A stretch of DNA of 64,000 nucleotides from JAHEEL01 sp963836085 (GTDB lineage Bacteria; Actinomycetota; Acidimicrobiia; Spongiisociales; UBA5794). A program made the position numbers and the translations under genes. This document shows, piece by piece, positions 25,076 through 34,284 of this stretch; position 1 is the first letter of the stretch, and every line of letters starts with the position of its first letter. Under the pieces are notes generated by a model. It was not told the DNA's origin. It saw nothing but the letters and a program-made list of their open reading frames with translations, and ran no database searches. The DNA lies in the NCBI GenBank assembly GCA_963836085.1, contig CAWIHT010000011.1:310001-374000 (forward strand). The letters run 5' to 3'.

Positions 25076-25109
25076 GCTGAGGGCCGGGACGCCAGTCCCG
25101 GCCCTCAGC
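25076..25109. terminator. Strong hairpin downstream of the aminotransferase gene
   Basis: A perfect 15-bp stem (25076-25090 with 25095-25109) closes on the tetraloop GCCA, 15 nt beyond the aminotransferase stop codon. It also faces the 3' end of the mocA transcription unit. There is no U-run, so it may act in RNA 3'-end stabilisation as much as termination. Confidence 0.55.
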
Positions 25110-25124
25110 TACTCAGCTACTTCG

Positions 25125-26318
25125 TTACGCCTCTGCCCAGTCTTTGAAGAGCGCCAGGGACTCCTGGATATCGGGGACGGAGATGCCGGAGTAGGCGAAT
25201 CGGATGTACTGGTTCGCCTCACCTGGAATCTCGCGGCCGAAGTGGAGGCGGGTGGTGAACGACACGCCGGTGGCGTGGAGCGCCGCACGACGGAACTCCT
25301 CGTAGTCGGTCAAACCCTTGCGCTTCATGACTTCGGTCACGTTCGGGAACAGGTAGAAGGTCGCATTTGGCCGGAAGCTGTGCACGCCGTCGATGGCGTT
25401 CAGCCCGGCCGCCGTCGCGTCTCGCCGGGCATGGAGCTCGTCGAGGATCGCCTGAACCTCGGTCTGGTCACCGGTCAACCCGGCGAGCGCGCCGTACTGG
25501 ATGAAGTGGTTCGAGCAGGATTCGTCGTTGACGTTGATCTTGGCGATCACGTCGACGATCTCCTTCGGACCGACGCTGGCGCCGAGGCGCCAGCCCGTCA
25601 TCGCGAACTTCTTCGAGAACGTGTAGAGCACGACGGTGCGCTCTGCCATGCCCGGTTGTTCGACGAACGACTTGCTCTTGCCCTCGTATCGCATGTCGAA
25701 GTAGGCCTCGTCTGCGAGCACATAGAGATCGTGCTTGCGAACGAGGTCGGCGAGACGCTGAAGCTCTTCGAGGGAGCACTCGGCGCCCATCGGGTTCTGC
25801 AGGTCGTTGAGGATCAAGAGACGAGTCTTGTCGGTGATCCCACGCTCGATCGAATCGAAGTCGAGAGCGAAGTTCTCGGCACCCTCGGTGTATCCGTATG
25901 GGACGGCGACGCCGCCGTGGAACTCGATCTGCGATTCGTAGATCGGGTAGCCGGGGTTCGGGTAGAGGACCTCGTCGCCCGGGTTCATCATCGCGAGGAT
26001 GAACTTGCCGATGGTCGGCTTGCCACCCGGCTGCATCACGACGTTCTCTGCCGTGTACGGCGTGTTGTGCGACGCGGCCACGTCGGCGGCGAGGACCTCT
26101 CGCAGTTGCGGGATGCCGGCGTTGGGGCAGTAGCCCGTCTTGCCGTCTGCAATGGCCTTGAACGAGCCTTCGACCACGGTCGACGGCGTCGGGAGGTTGA
26201 TGTCACCGAGGTGGAATGGGTAGACCCGGTTCCCCTCGGCGGCGAATGCGGCGGCCTCGCCCGAAACCGCGAACGCGGTCTCGGTTCCGAGGTTTGAGAT
26301 ACGGTCGGCGATGCGCAT
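25125..26318 (-). CDS. Class I/II PLP-dependent aminotransferase
   Basis: 397 residues, fold type I. The PLP lysine is K236 in YTFSKKFAMTGWRLG; NPMG, DEAYFDM and the final RFAYSG (substrate carboxylate Arg) are also recognisable. A strong AAGGAG site precedes ATG 26318. It closes a minus-strand run with a 2-hydroxyacid dehydrogenase, an unknown gene and glutamate dehydrogenase upstream, which suggests movement of amino groups to or from 2-oxoglutarate. Substrate not decidable; aspartate- and alanine-type enzymes share these motifs. Confidence 0.85.
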   Translation of the reverse strand: MRIADRISNLGTETAFAVSGEAAAFAAEGNRVYPFHLGDINLPTPSTVVEGSFKAIADGKTGYCPNAGIPQLREVLAADVAASHNTPYTAENVVMQPGGKPTIGKFILAMMNPGDEVLYPNPGYPIYESQIEFHGGVAVPYGYTEGAENFALDFDSIERGITDKTRLLILNDLQNPMGAECSLEELQRLADLVRKHDLYVLADEAYFDMRYEGKSKSFVEQPGMAERTVVLYTFSKKFAMTGWRLGASVGPKEIVDVIAKINVNDESCSNHFIQYGALAGLTGDQTEVQAILDELHARRDATAAGLNAIDGVHSFRPNATFYLFPNVTEVMKRKGLTDYEEFRRAALHATGVSFTTRLHFGREIPGEANQYIRFAYSGISVPDIQESLALFKDWAEA

Positions 26319-26334
26319 GTTGATGAGCTCCTTG

Positions 26335-27462
26335 CTAGTTCAGATCTGTTGCGTTGACGATGCTCGGCGCGGCCTTTGGCACGTCGCCGGAGAGGAACGG
26401 CAGGATGTCGTCGCTCTCCCACACCGGGTATTCCTGAAGGATCGCTGCGATGTTTGCAGCAGCGAGCGTGGCCATCCCCTCGCGTGTCCACGTCGTGGCC
26501 GAAGCGATGTGGGGGACGATCACCACGTTGTCGAGTTCTGCAAGGCCCGGTTTCATCGCAGGTTCATCCTCGAAGACGTCGAGTGCCGCCATGAACTCCG
26601 GGTTCTCCCGGCAGTGAGCGACCAGGGCCGTCTCATCGATGACCGGGCCGCGGCTTGAGTTCACGAGGATCGCGTCGGGCTTCATCACCGCGAGACGCTC
26701 TGCGTTGATCAGATGGGTGGTCGAGTCGTCGAGCACCGTGTGGAGGCTCACGACATCCGATACGGCCAGCAGGTCCTCGATCGTGTCGACCCTGGTGCAC
26801 GACACCGGGGCCTCCCCGTTCGCCAGGAGCAGGGCCGAGTAGTCGGCGACGTATTGCTCGAGCACCTCGTTCGGATAGAGGTCGAAGTAGACGAGGTTCA
26901 TCTTGTGGCCCTCAACCATCATGCGACCGTAGGCGGCACCAATTCGGCCGGCACCGATGATCCCAACGGTGCCACCGTGGAACCGCTTCCCCATGAACAG
27001 GGTCGGCAGCCAGCCTTCGTATTGGCCGCCGCGCATGAAACGGTCGCCCTCGACGACGCGACGGCCGGCGGAGAACGTGAGTGAGATCGCCATTTCGGCG
27101 GTCGTTTCGGTGAGAACGCCCGGCGTGTTGCCGACCGGGATCCCGGCCGCGGTCGCTCCCGCCACGTCGACGTTGTTGTAGCCGACGGCGTAGTTCGAGT
27201 ACGCAGTGCCGCCTGCCGCTGCCAGCGTGGCGAACAGATCCGCGTTCCAGTCCTCGGTCAATTGGCCAATGGCCCCGTCGCATGCCTCGCCGATGCGTTC
27301 GGCGATCTCGTCCGGTGTGAGCACGTCCGACGACTGACACACCTCGACCGAGCAGTCGGCAGCCGTCAAAATGTCGAGCCAGCGTTCGCCCGGGAGATCC
27401 TTCGTGACGATCACGCGGCGGCTGCCACCTGGATTGAGCACGGTCCATTCCTTGGGAGCCAT
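26335..27462 (-). CDS. D-2-hydroxyacid dehydrogenase (hydroxypyruvate/glyoxylate reductase type)
   Basis: 375 residues from ATG 27462; AAAGGGG lies 6 nt upstream, while an ATG two codons earlier overlaps that box. The NAD(P)-binding loop is GIIGAGRIGAAYGRM. Catalytic residues sit in NSSRGPVID (Arg), DVFEDEP (Glu) and VPHIASAT (His). Enzymes of this length and with the WTVLNPGGSRRVIVTKDLPG start are annotated as hydroxypyruvate reductases. In this neighbourhood it could reduce glyoxylate or hydroxypyruvate produced by purine or ureide breakdown. The substrate is inferred. Confidence 0.82.
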   Translation of the reverse strand: MAPKEWTVLNPGGSRRVIVTKDLPGERWLDILTAADCSVEVCQSSDVLTPDEIAERIGEACDGAIGQLTEDWNADLFATLAAAGGTAYSNYAVGYNNVDVAGATAAGIPVGNTPGVLTETTAEMAISLTFSAGRRVVEGDRFMRGGQYEGWLPTLFMGKRFHGGTVGIIGAGRIGAAYGRMMVEGHKMNLVYFDLYPNEVLEQYVADYSALLLANGEAPVSCTRVDTIEDLLAVSDVVSLHTVLDDSTTHLINAERLAVMKPDAILVNSSRGPVIDETALVAHCRENPEFMAALDVFEDEPAMKPGLAELDNVVIVPHIASATTWTREGMATLAAANIAAILQEYPVWESDDILPFLSGDVPKAAPSIVNATDLN

Positions 27463-27512
27463 CGGCATCCCCTTTCTTCTTCGTATTCGCGTGTGTGAGA
27501 GGGCCGTCAGCG

Positions 27513-27896
27513 CTACTCGAGGATGGCGCGAGCCTTCTCGAAGATCTCGTCGGGGTCGACGAACTCGACGACGGCGGGGATCTCGTTGAAGAGGTTCCTG
27601 GCAGCCTCCTCTCGGTCCGACCGGACCTCGAGCAGCAGCGGGATGTCGAACGTACGGCACACGTGGAAGATGTCCTCATACGTGACACCGCCCGCTTGCA
27701 CCGAGTCTTCGGGGGCGAAGATCTTGTGGACGTATCCGATGAGCAGGTCGACCTTGTTCTCGTTGTTGATGATGCGCACGTGCATGCCGTGGTTATCGAA
27801 GCCGTTCGAGATCGGTACCGTGTCGTGCCCGTCACAGACGAGGCCGGTCAACAGCGTCGAGTCGGTCCCTTCGAAGTAGCCAACGATCTTTCTCAT
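27513..27896 (-). CDS. Conserved-looking 127-residue protein of unknown function
   Basis: 127 residues, preceded by a strong AAGGAGG site and 12 nt from the end of glutamate dehydrogenase, so co-transcribed. It starts MRKIVGYFEGTDSTLL and contains VDLLIGYVHKIFAPED and a C-terminal helix FVDPDEIFEKARAILE. Predicted to be a compact soluble alpha/beta protein without signal peptide, TM segment or metal motif. I recognise no family. The location between two catabolic dehydrogenase genes suggests a regulatory or accessory role in nitrogen metabolism. Confidence 0.7.
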   Translation of the reverse strand: MRKIVGYFEGTDSTLLTGLVCDGHDTVPISNGFDNHGMHVRIINNENKVDLLIGYVHKIFAPEDSVQAGGVTYEDIFHVCRTFDIPLLLEVRSDREEAARNLFNEIPAVVEFVDPDEIFEKARAILE

Positions 27897-27908
27897 GGGA
27901 GAGCCTCC

Positions 27909-29255
<1,347 letters not shown>

Positions 29256-29300
29256 CTCACTCGTCCTTTCGTGGGTGAATCAACGGACTAACGATAACGC

Positions 29301-30275
29301 CTACATCGTGAGCGCCATCACGGCCTTCTGTGCGTGGAGGCGGTTCTCCGCCTGGTCATAGACACGGCTCCAGCGACCGTCGATGACGGCGTCGGCAACC
29401 TCGACGTTGCGGTCCGCCGGGAGCGGGTGCATGTAAATGGCGTCCTCGTCGGCCATCTCCATACGGCGCGGGTCGACAATCCAGTCCTGGTACTTCGCCG
29501 AGATGGCTGCGGACTCTTCGTGGTCGGAGGTGGTGAGCATCGAGCCCCACGCCTTCGCATACACGACGTCGGCGCCGGCCATACCCTCTTCGAAGTCTTC
29601 GAAGATCTCGAAAGACCCGTGGGCATTCTTGGCATTCTCTTCGGCCTGGGCGACGATCTCGGGCATGAGCTTGAACTCCGGCGGGCGGGTCAGACGGACG
29701 TTCGCGCCGTAGCGGGTCATCAGCAGGATGACGCTCTGCGGCACGCTGATCGGCTTCTGATAGCTAGCGGCGTATGCGTAGCTCATGTTGAATGTGAGCT
29801 TCCTGGGATCACCCTTCTGCTCGATGACGGTGAGCAGGTCGGCGAGGGCCTGGAACGGGTGGTAGAGATCGCACTGCATGTTGAGGACGGGCGTCCGGCT
29901 GGCTTCCGCAACCGCTCGGATGTACTGGTTGCCGATGCCCCAGTCAACGTTGCGGATGGCGATGCCGTCGTCGTAGCGGCCGAGGATCTCGCCGATCTCC
30001 TTCCACGTGTCGCCGTGGCCGATCTGCGTGCTGGTGGAGTCGAGGAACATGGCGTGTCCGCCGAGCTGGGCCATGCCGGCCTCGAAGCTCGCACGGGTCC
30101 TGGTGCTCGAGAAGAAGAACAGCATCGCCAGGACCTTGTCCCGCAAGAGCGCATGCGGCTCGTTGAGTGCGCGCTTGCGCTTGAGGTCGAGCGCGACATC
30201 GATGATCGTGTCGAGCTCGTCCTTGGTCCATTCCTGGGTCGTGATCATGTCGCGACCGTGCAGATAGGTCTGCAT
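29301..30275 (-). CDS. ygeW: YgeW-like knotted carbamoyltransferase
   Basis: 324 residues from ATG 30275 (AAAGGAG 6 nt upstream; the TTG before it is less likely). The carbamoyl-phosphate loop is FFSSTRTRASFE and the second-substrate region is HPLPAD. A segment rich in Pro and Ser (SYQKPISVPQ) corresponds to the knot-forming loop shared by YgeW and N-acetyl- or N-succinylornithine carbamoyltransferases. CDLYHPFQALADL replaces the usual HPTQ block. The natural substrate of YgeW is not established. The gene lies between glutamate dehydrogenase and the GntR gene on the same strand. Confidence 0.8.
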   Translation of the reverse strand: MQTYLHGRDMITTQEWTKDELDTIIDVALDLKRKRALNEPHALLRDKVLAMLFFFSSTRTRASFEAGMAQLGGHAMFLDSTSTQIGHGDTWKEIGEILGRYDDGIAIRNVDWGIGNQYIRAVAEASRTPVLNMQCDLYHPFQALADLLTVIEQKGDPRKLTFNMSYAYAASYQKPISVPQSVILLMTRYGANVRLTRPPEFKLMPEIVAQAEENAKNAHGSFEIFEDFEEGMAGADVVYAKAWGSMLTTSDHEESAAISAKYQDWIVDPRRMEMADEDAIYMHPLPADRNVEVADAVIDGRWSRVYDQAENRLHAQKAVMALTM

Positions 30276-30315
30276 CAACTGCTCCTTTGCAGCCCGAAGG
30301 CTTGTTCGGTGAGGC

Positions 30316-31047
30316 CTACGCCCCGCTTCTCCTACGTATGAGCCGGAACCGGAGGAGGTCGTCGCGGAAATACGACGTCGCCCTCACGATGGGCTCGTTG
30401 TTCTGGTCGAAGCCGATCTCGTCAAATGAGATGGCCAACGTACCGGGCTCAACCCCGAGCTTCTCCGCCGTTTCGGCGTCGAGGGCTACGGGAATGATCT
30501 CTGAGAGGTAGTAACCGAGGGTGCGGTCGCAATGGTCCTCGAGGAACTCATAGACCGGCATCGCCTCGTCGTTCTTGTATTCCGCGTCGCTGACGATCCG
30601 GGTCGGAATGCGGTTAACCGTCAGCATGACCGGGGCCTCGTCCTCGCGAAAGACCTTCTCGATCACGAGCATACGCTCGCCATCGTCGAGTCCGAGTGCC
30701 TCTCGGGTCAGGGGGTCGGCGAGGGACTCTCCGGAGGACAGGACTCGGATCGACGGCACGTAGCCGTGATCTTCAAGGACCTGCTCGTACGACCAGATGT
30801 CCTCGAGGCGGGATCGGATCTGGAGTCCTGGTTCGTTGACGAACGTCCCCGCTCCCTGTCTGCGGTAGATCGTCCCCTCGTGCTCCAGTCGGCTGAGGGC
30901 ATCGCGGACGGTGGTGCGGCTTACGCCGAGATCGGTCGCCAGTTCGGTCTCCGGAGGAATGCGTCCTTCCTCGAACCCGTCGTTGACGATCCGCGCCTTG
31001 ATATGCGACTTCACCTGGTCGGTGAGCGATGGGTTGCGGGTGATCAT
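30316..31047 (-). CDS. GntR-family regulator with UTRA domain (HutC subfamily)
   Basis: 243 residues from ATG 31047, which has AAGG about 7 nt upstream; an in-frame ATG ten codons earlier lacks a ribosome site. The winged HTH (about 10-75) reads IPPETELATDLGVSRTTVRDALSRLEHEG. The C-terminal UTRA ligand-binding domain (about 95-240) is of the HutC type. It is divergent from the second carbamoyltransferase operon and upstream of the first, and probably represses one or both, with a pathway intermediate as inducer. A candidate operator lies at 31065-31084. Confidence 0.88.
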   Translation of the reverse strand: MITRNPSLTDQVKSHIKARIVNDGFEEGRIPPETELATDLGVSRTTVRDALSRLEHEGTIYRRQGAGTFVNEPGLQIRSRLEDIWSYEQVLEDHGYVPSIRVLSSGESLADPLTREALGLDDGERMLVIEKVFREDEAPVMLTVNRIPTRIVSDAEYKNDEAMPVYEFLEDHCDRTLGYYLSEIIPVALDAETAEKLGVEPGTLAISFDEIGFDQNNEPIVRATSYFRDDLLRFRLIRRRSGA

Positions 31048-31055
31048 TGAGAACC

Positions 31056-31087
31056 TTGACTGGCGTACGGTGATCATATCGTACTAT
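31056..31087. promoter_or_regulatory. Candidate GntR operator and promoter between divergent carbamoyltransferase genes
   Basis: A perfect inverted repeat GTACG-N10-CGTAC spans 31065-31084, midway between the GntR start (31047) and the carbamoyltransferase start (31129). TTGACT (31056-31061) and TACTAT (31082-31087) resemble -35 and -10 boxes for the plus strand, although their 20-nt spacing is long. A repressor at the palindrome would block both directions. Confidence 0.45.
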
Positions 31088-31128
31088 GGTATGACCAATC
31101 CACCAAGCCGAGCCTCAGGAGGGCACGC

Positions 31129-32079
31129 ATGCGCAGCTTCGCCGGACGGGACATCCTTTCATTGAAGGACTTCGAACGGAACGAGTTCTTCCATCTCTTC
31201 GAGATCGCCGACCGCCTCGAGCCCATCGCTCGCGAGCGTCGCAATACCGATCTCCTCAAGCACAAGACCATGGTCACCGCCTTCTACCAGCCGTCGACCC
31301 GCACCCGCCTCGCTCATGAGGCCGCCATGCACCGCCTCGGCGGCGCCGTGACCGGTTTCTCCGATGCAAAGATGACGCGTGCCGGCGACTTCTATCAGGA
31401 GTCGATCAAGGACACCGTCCACATGCTCGAGTACTACGGCGACGTCATCGTGATGCGCCACTTCGACCAGGGCGCACCGCATGAGGCCGCACGCTGGTCT
31501 TCGATCCCCGTCATCAACGGTGGCGACGGCTGGGGCGAGCACCCGACGCAGATTCTCACCGACCTCTACACGGTCACCAAGGAGATGGGCTCGGTCGACG
31601 GCAAGACGTTCCTCGCGGTCGGCGACCATCGCATGCGCACCATGCACTCACTGGGCTATGCGCTGTCGCAGTTCGATGCCGAGATGATCATCCTGGCCCC
31701 CGAAGAGATGTCACCGCTCCCCGAGTTCCTTGCCGAACTCGATGAGAAGGGCACCAACTACCGCATCGTCGACCACATCGACGAGGCGATCGCCGAGGCC
31801 GACGTGATCTACATGGAGCCGGTCGTTCAGCCCGACTACACGCAGGCCCGGCAGGAGAAGCAAGAGGTCTACGCCCGCACGTCGGACAAGTACCAGGTGA
31901 CGTCTGAGGTCATGACGAGAGCCAAGAGCAGCTCGATCATCCTCCACTCGCTGCCGCGGCGCGACGAACTTCTCCCCGAGGTCGACGATTCCCGCCACGC
32001 CCGCTACTGGCAAGAGGCATACAACGGCGTCGTCATGCGCATGGCCCTCCTGTCGTCCGTCCTGGGGTCGTGGGAGTAA
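31129..32079 (+). CDS. Aspartate carbamoyltransferase-like enzyme of a catabolic cluster
   Basis: 316 residues, good AGGAGG site. The carbamoyl-phosphate motif is STRTRLAHE (usual ATCase STRTRxSFE), the HPTQ block is GEHPTQILTDLYT, and the C-terminal motif is ILHSLPRRDEL. These fit the aspartate/ornithine carbamoyltransferase fold and are closest to ATCase. It is followed by overlapping carbamate kinase and PLP-enzyme genes rather than pyrimidine genes, so it probably works in the phosphorolytic direction on a carbamoylated amino acid, yielding carbamoyl phosphate. The Ala-His in place of Ser-Phe in the phosphate loop suggests an altered substrate. A role as housekeeping PyrB cannot be fully excluded. 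Confidence 0.75.
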   Translation: MRSFAGRDILSLKDFERNEFFHLFEIADRLEPIARERRNTDLLKHKTMVTAFYQPSTRTRLAHEAAMHRLGGAVTGFSDAKMTRAGDFYQESIKDTVHMLEYYGDVIVMRHFDQGAPHEAARWSSIPVINGGDGWGEHPTQILTDLYTVTKEMGSVDGKTFLAVGDHRMRTMHSLGYALSQFDAEMIILAPEEMSPLPEFLAELDEKGTNYRIVDHIDEAIAEADVIYMEPVVQPDYTQARQEKQEVYARTSDKYQVTSEVMTRAKSSSIILHSLPRRDELLPEVDDSRHARYWQEAYNGVVMRMALLSSVLGSWE

Positions 32080-33020
32080 TGCCGAGGCTCGTAATTGCCA
32101 TTGGCGGCAACTCGCTGATTCCGGACGGTGATCACGAATCCGTTCAGGACCAGTACCTGGCCGCGGCCGAGACCGATGACCACATCGCCTCGCTCGTCGA
32201 GCAGGGCTGGGACGTGGCTATCTCCCACGGGAACGGTCCGCAGGTTGGATTCATCCTGCGCCGGTCCGAGATGGCGAGCAGCGAACTGCACGAAGTGCCG
32301 CTCGACTTCTGCGGGGCCGACACGCAGGGGGCGATCGGGTACATGCTGCAGCAGAACCTGGTCAACGACTTCCGCCAGCGCGGCATCTCCAAGGCGGTCG
32401 CAACGATCGTCACACAGGTCGAGGTCGACGCCGACGATCCGGCCTTCGCCAACGCGAGCAAGCCAATCGGCTCGTTCATGGACGAGGCGGATGCCAAGCG
32501 CCGACGCGACGAGGAAGGCTGGGACATCCGCGAGGATGCGGGCCGCGGATGGCGACGCGTCGTCGCCTCGCCGCAGCCGATGCGCATCGTCGAGCTCGAG
32601 GTCATCAAGAACCTCCTCGACGCGGGTGTTGTCACGATCGCAGTCGGTGGCGGTGGCATCCCTGTCGTCACCAACGCGAACGGTGACCTCGAGGGCATCG
32701 CAGCCGTGATTGACAAGGACCTCGCCTCCGCCCTCCTGGCGGTGCAGGTCGACGCCGATCTGCTGCTGATCTCCACGGCAGTGGAGAAGGTCGCCCTCAA
32801 CTTCGGAACCCCCGAACAAGAGTGGGTGGACCAGTTCACGCTCGCCGAGGTGCAGCAGTACCTCGCTGAAGGCGGCCACTTCGCGGAAGGGTCGATGGCG
32901 CCAAAGATGCGCGCCGTCGTCCAGTTCCTCGAGGCCGGCGGCAAGGAAGCGCTGATCACCAACCCGGAGAACCTCGAGCGCGCCATGGCCGGGGAGACCG
33001 GTACCAGGATCGTTCGATGA
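32079..33020 (+). CDS. arcC: Carbamate kinase
   Basis: 313 residues, usual length. The start ATG overlaps the preceding stop (TAATG). Motifs of the amino-acid-kinase family are clear: LVIAIGGNSLIPDG at the start, ISHGNGPQVG, VVTIAVGGGGIPVV and GHFAEGSMAPKM. It converts carbamoyl phosphate and ADP into ATP, ammonia and CO2. Coupling to a carbamoyltransferase gene implies substrate-level phosphorylation from a ureido compound. YqeA is the counterpart in the E. coli cluster. Confidence 0.95.
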   Translation: MPRLVIAIGGNSLIPDGDHESVQDQYLAAAETDDHIASLVEQGWDVAISHGNGPQVGFILRRSEMASSELHEVPLDFCGADTQGAIGYMLQQNLVNDFRQRGISKAVATIVTQVEVDADDPAFANASKPIGSFMDEADAKRRRDEEGWDIREDAGRGWRRVVASPQPMRIVELEVIKNLLDAGVVTIAVGGGGIPVVTNANGDLEGIAAVIDKDLASALLAVQVDADLLLISTAVEKVALNFGTPEQEWVDQFTLAEVQQYLAEGGHFAEGSMAPKMRAVVQFLEAGGKEALITNPENLERAMAGETGTRIVR

Positions 33021-34270
33021 ACAATGTCGTTGGACTCACGTGTGTGATCTGTGGCACGACGTACCCGGCGGACTTCGCCGGGTACGTCTGTCCGGATCAC
33101 GGCACCGAGGGCATCCTCGACGTCACCTACGACTACGACCGGATCGGCGAGACGTTCACGAAGGAATCGCTCGCCGCGAACCCGGATCGGACGATGTGGC
33201 GCTACCGCCCGCTGCTGCCGATCGAGGACGACTCTGCTGTTCCGCCACTGACCGTCGGCGGGACCCCGCTCTATTTCGCCCCGTCACTCGCTGACGATGT
33301 CGGGGTGGCGCAGGTGTGGGTGAAGGATGAGGGTCGCGAACCGACCGCCTCGCTCAAGGACCGTGCGTCCGCGATGGCCGTTGTGAAGGCCCAGGAACGC
33401 AACGCCGAAGTCGTGACAACGGCCTCAACCGGCAACGCTGCGGCGGCGCTCTCCGGCATATCGGCCAGCGTCGGTCAGAAGAACGTGATCTTCGTCCCGG
33501 CGTCGGCCCCGGAGGCCAAGATCTCCCAACTCCTCGCCTACGGCTCGACCGTTGCGCTCGTCAACGGCAACTACGGCGACGCCTTCGAACTGTGTATGGA
33601 AGCATCGGCCGAGTACGGCTGGTACAACCGCAACACGGGGTACAACCCGTTCATGACCGAGGGCAAGAAGACCGCAGGTCTCGAGATCCTCGAGGAACTC
33701 GACTGGGATGCCCCCGACGCGATCTTCGTGAGCGTCGGTGACGGCTCCATCATCGGAGGCGTTCACAAGGCGATGAAGGACGCGTTCGCGCTCGGCTGGA
33801 TCGACCGGATGCCTCGCATCTTCGGGATTCAATCCGCAGGCAGCGACTACCTCGTTCAGGCATTCGAGAGCGGCGAGGACGTGCTGACCAAGGCGCCGAT
33901 ATCCGCAGACACGATTGCCGATTCGATCAGTGCGGACCTGCCGCGCGATCGCATCAAGGCCATGGCCGCCGTCACCGAGACCGGGGGAGCGTATCTCCGC
34001 GTCTCCGACGACGAGATCCTCGCGGCGATCCCGACACTCGCACGCGGTTCCGGCGTCTTTGCCGAACCCGCAGGAGCAACCCCGTATGCCGGCTTGGTTG
34101 CTGCCGTCGAGCGCGGACTCGTCGGATCTGACGATTGCGTCGTGATCCTTGCGACGGGAAGTGGACTGAAGGACGTCGCCTCGGCAATGAAGGCCGTCGC
34201 GGCCGTTGGCACCGAACCAATGAGGGTCGACCCGAACCTCGAAGCACTCAAAGCAGCACTCGAAAACTGA
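33017..34270 (+). CDS. Threonine synthase-like PLP enzyme (fold type II) with zinc ribbon
   Basis: 417 residues; the ATG overlaps the carbamate kinase stop (ATGA). An N-terminal zinc-ribbon-like CVICGTTYPADFAGYVCPDHG precedes a fold-type-II PLP domain. The PLP lysine lies in PTASLKDRAS, STGNAAAAL binds the cofactor ring region and SVGDGSIIGG the phosphate. This is the layout of threonine synthase and its lyase relatives. In a carbamoyl/ammonia-releasing operon an ammonia-lyase acting on a diamino or hydroxy amino acid, in the position YgeX holds in E. coli, is more likely than threonine synthesis. That role is inferred. Confidence 0.78.
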   Translation: MNNVVGLTCVICGTTYPADFAGYVCPDHGTEGILDVTYDYDRIGETFTKESLAANPDRTMWRYRPLLPIEDDSAVPPLTVGGTPLYFAPSLADDVGVAQVWVKDEGREPTASLKDRASAMAVVKAQERNAEVVTTASTGNAAAALSGISASVGQKNVIFVPASAPEAKISQLLAYGSTVALVNGNYGDAFELCMEASAEYGWYNRNTGYNPFMTEGKKTAGLEILEELDWDAPDAIFVSVGDGSIIGGVHKAMKDAFALGWIDRMPRIFGIQSAGSDYLVQAFESGEDVLTKAPISADTIADSISADLPRDRIKAMAAVTETGGAYLRVSDDEILAAIPTLARGSGVFAEPAGATPYAGLVAAVERGLVGSDDCVVILATGSGLKDVASAMKAVAAVGTEPMRVDPNLEALKAALEN

Positions 34271-34284
34271 AAGGACCATCCGTC

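Noticed and set aside
33017..34270. Housekeeping threonine synthase (thrC)
   Set aside because: The fold and motifs fit, but the gene is coupled to carbamate kinase in a catabolic operon without hom or thrB, so the name was not given.
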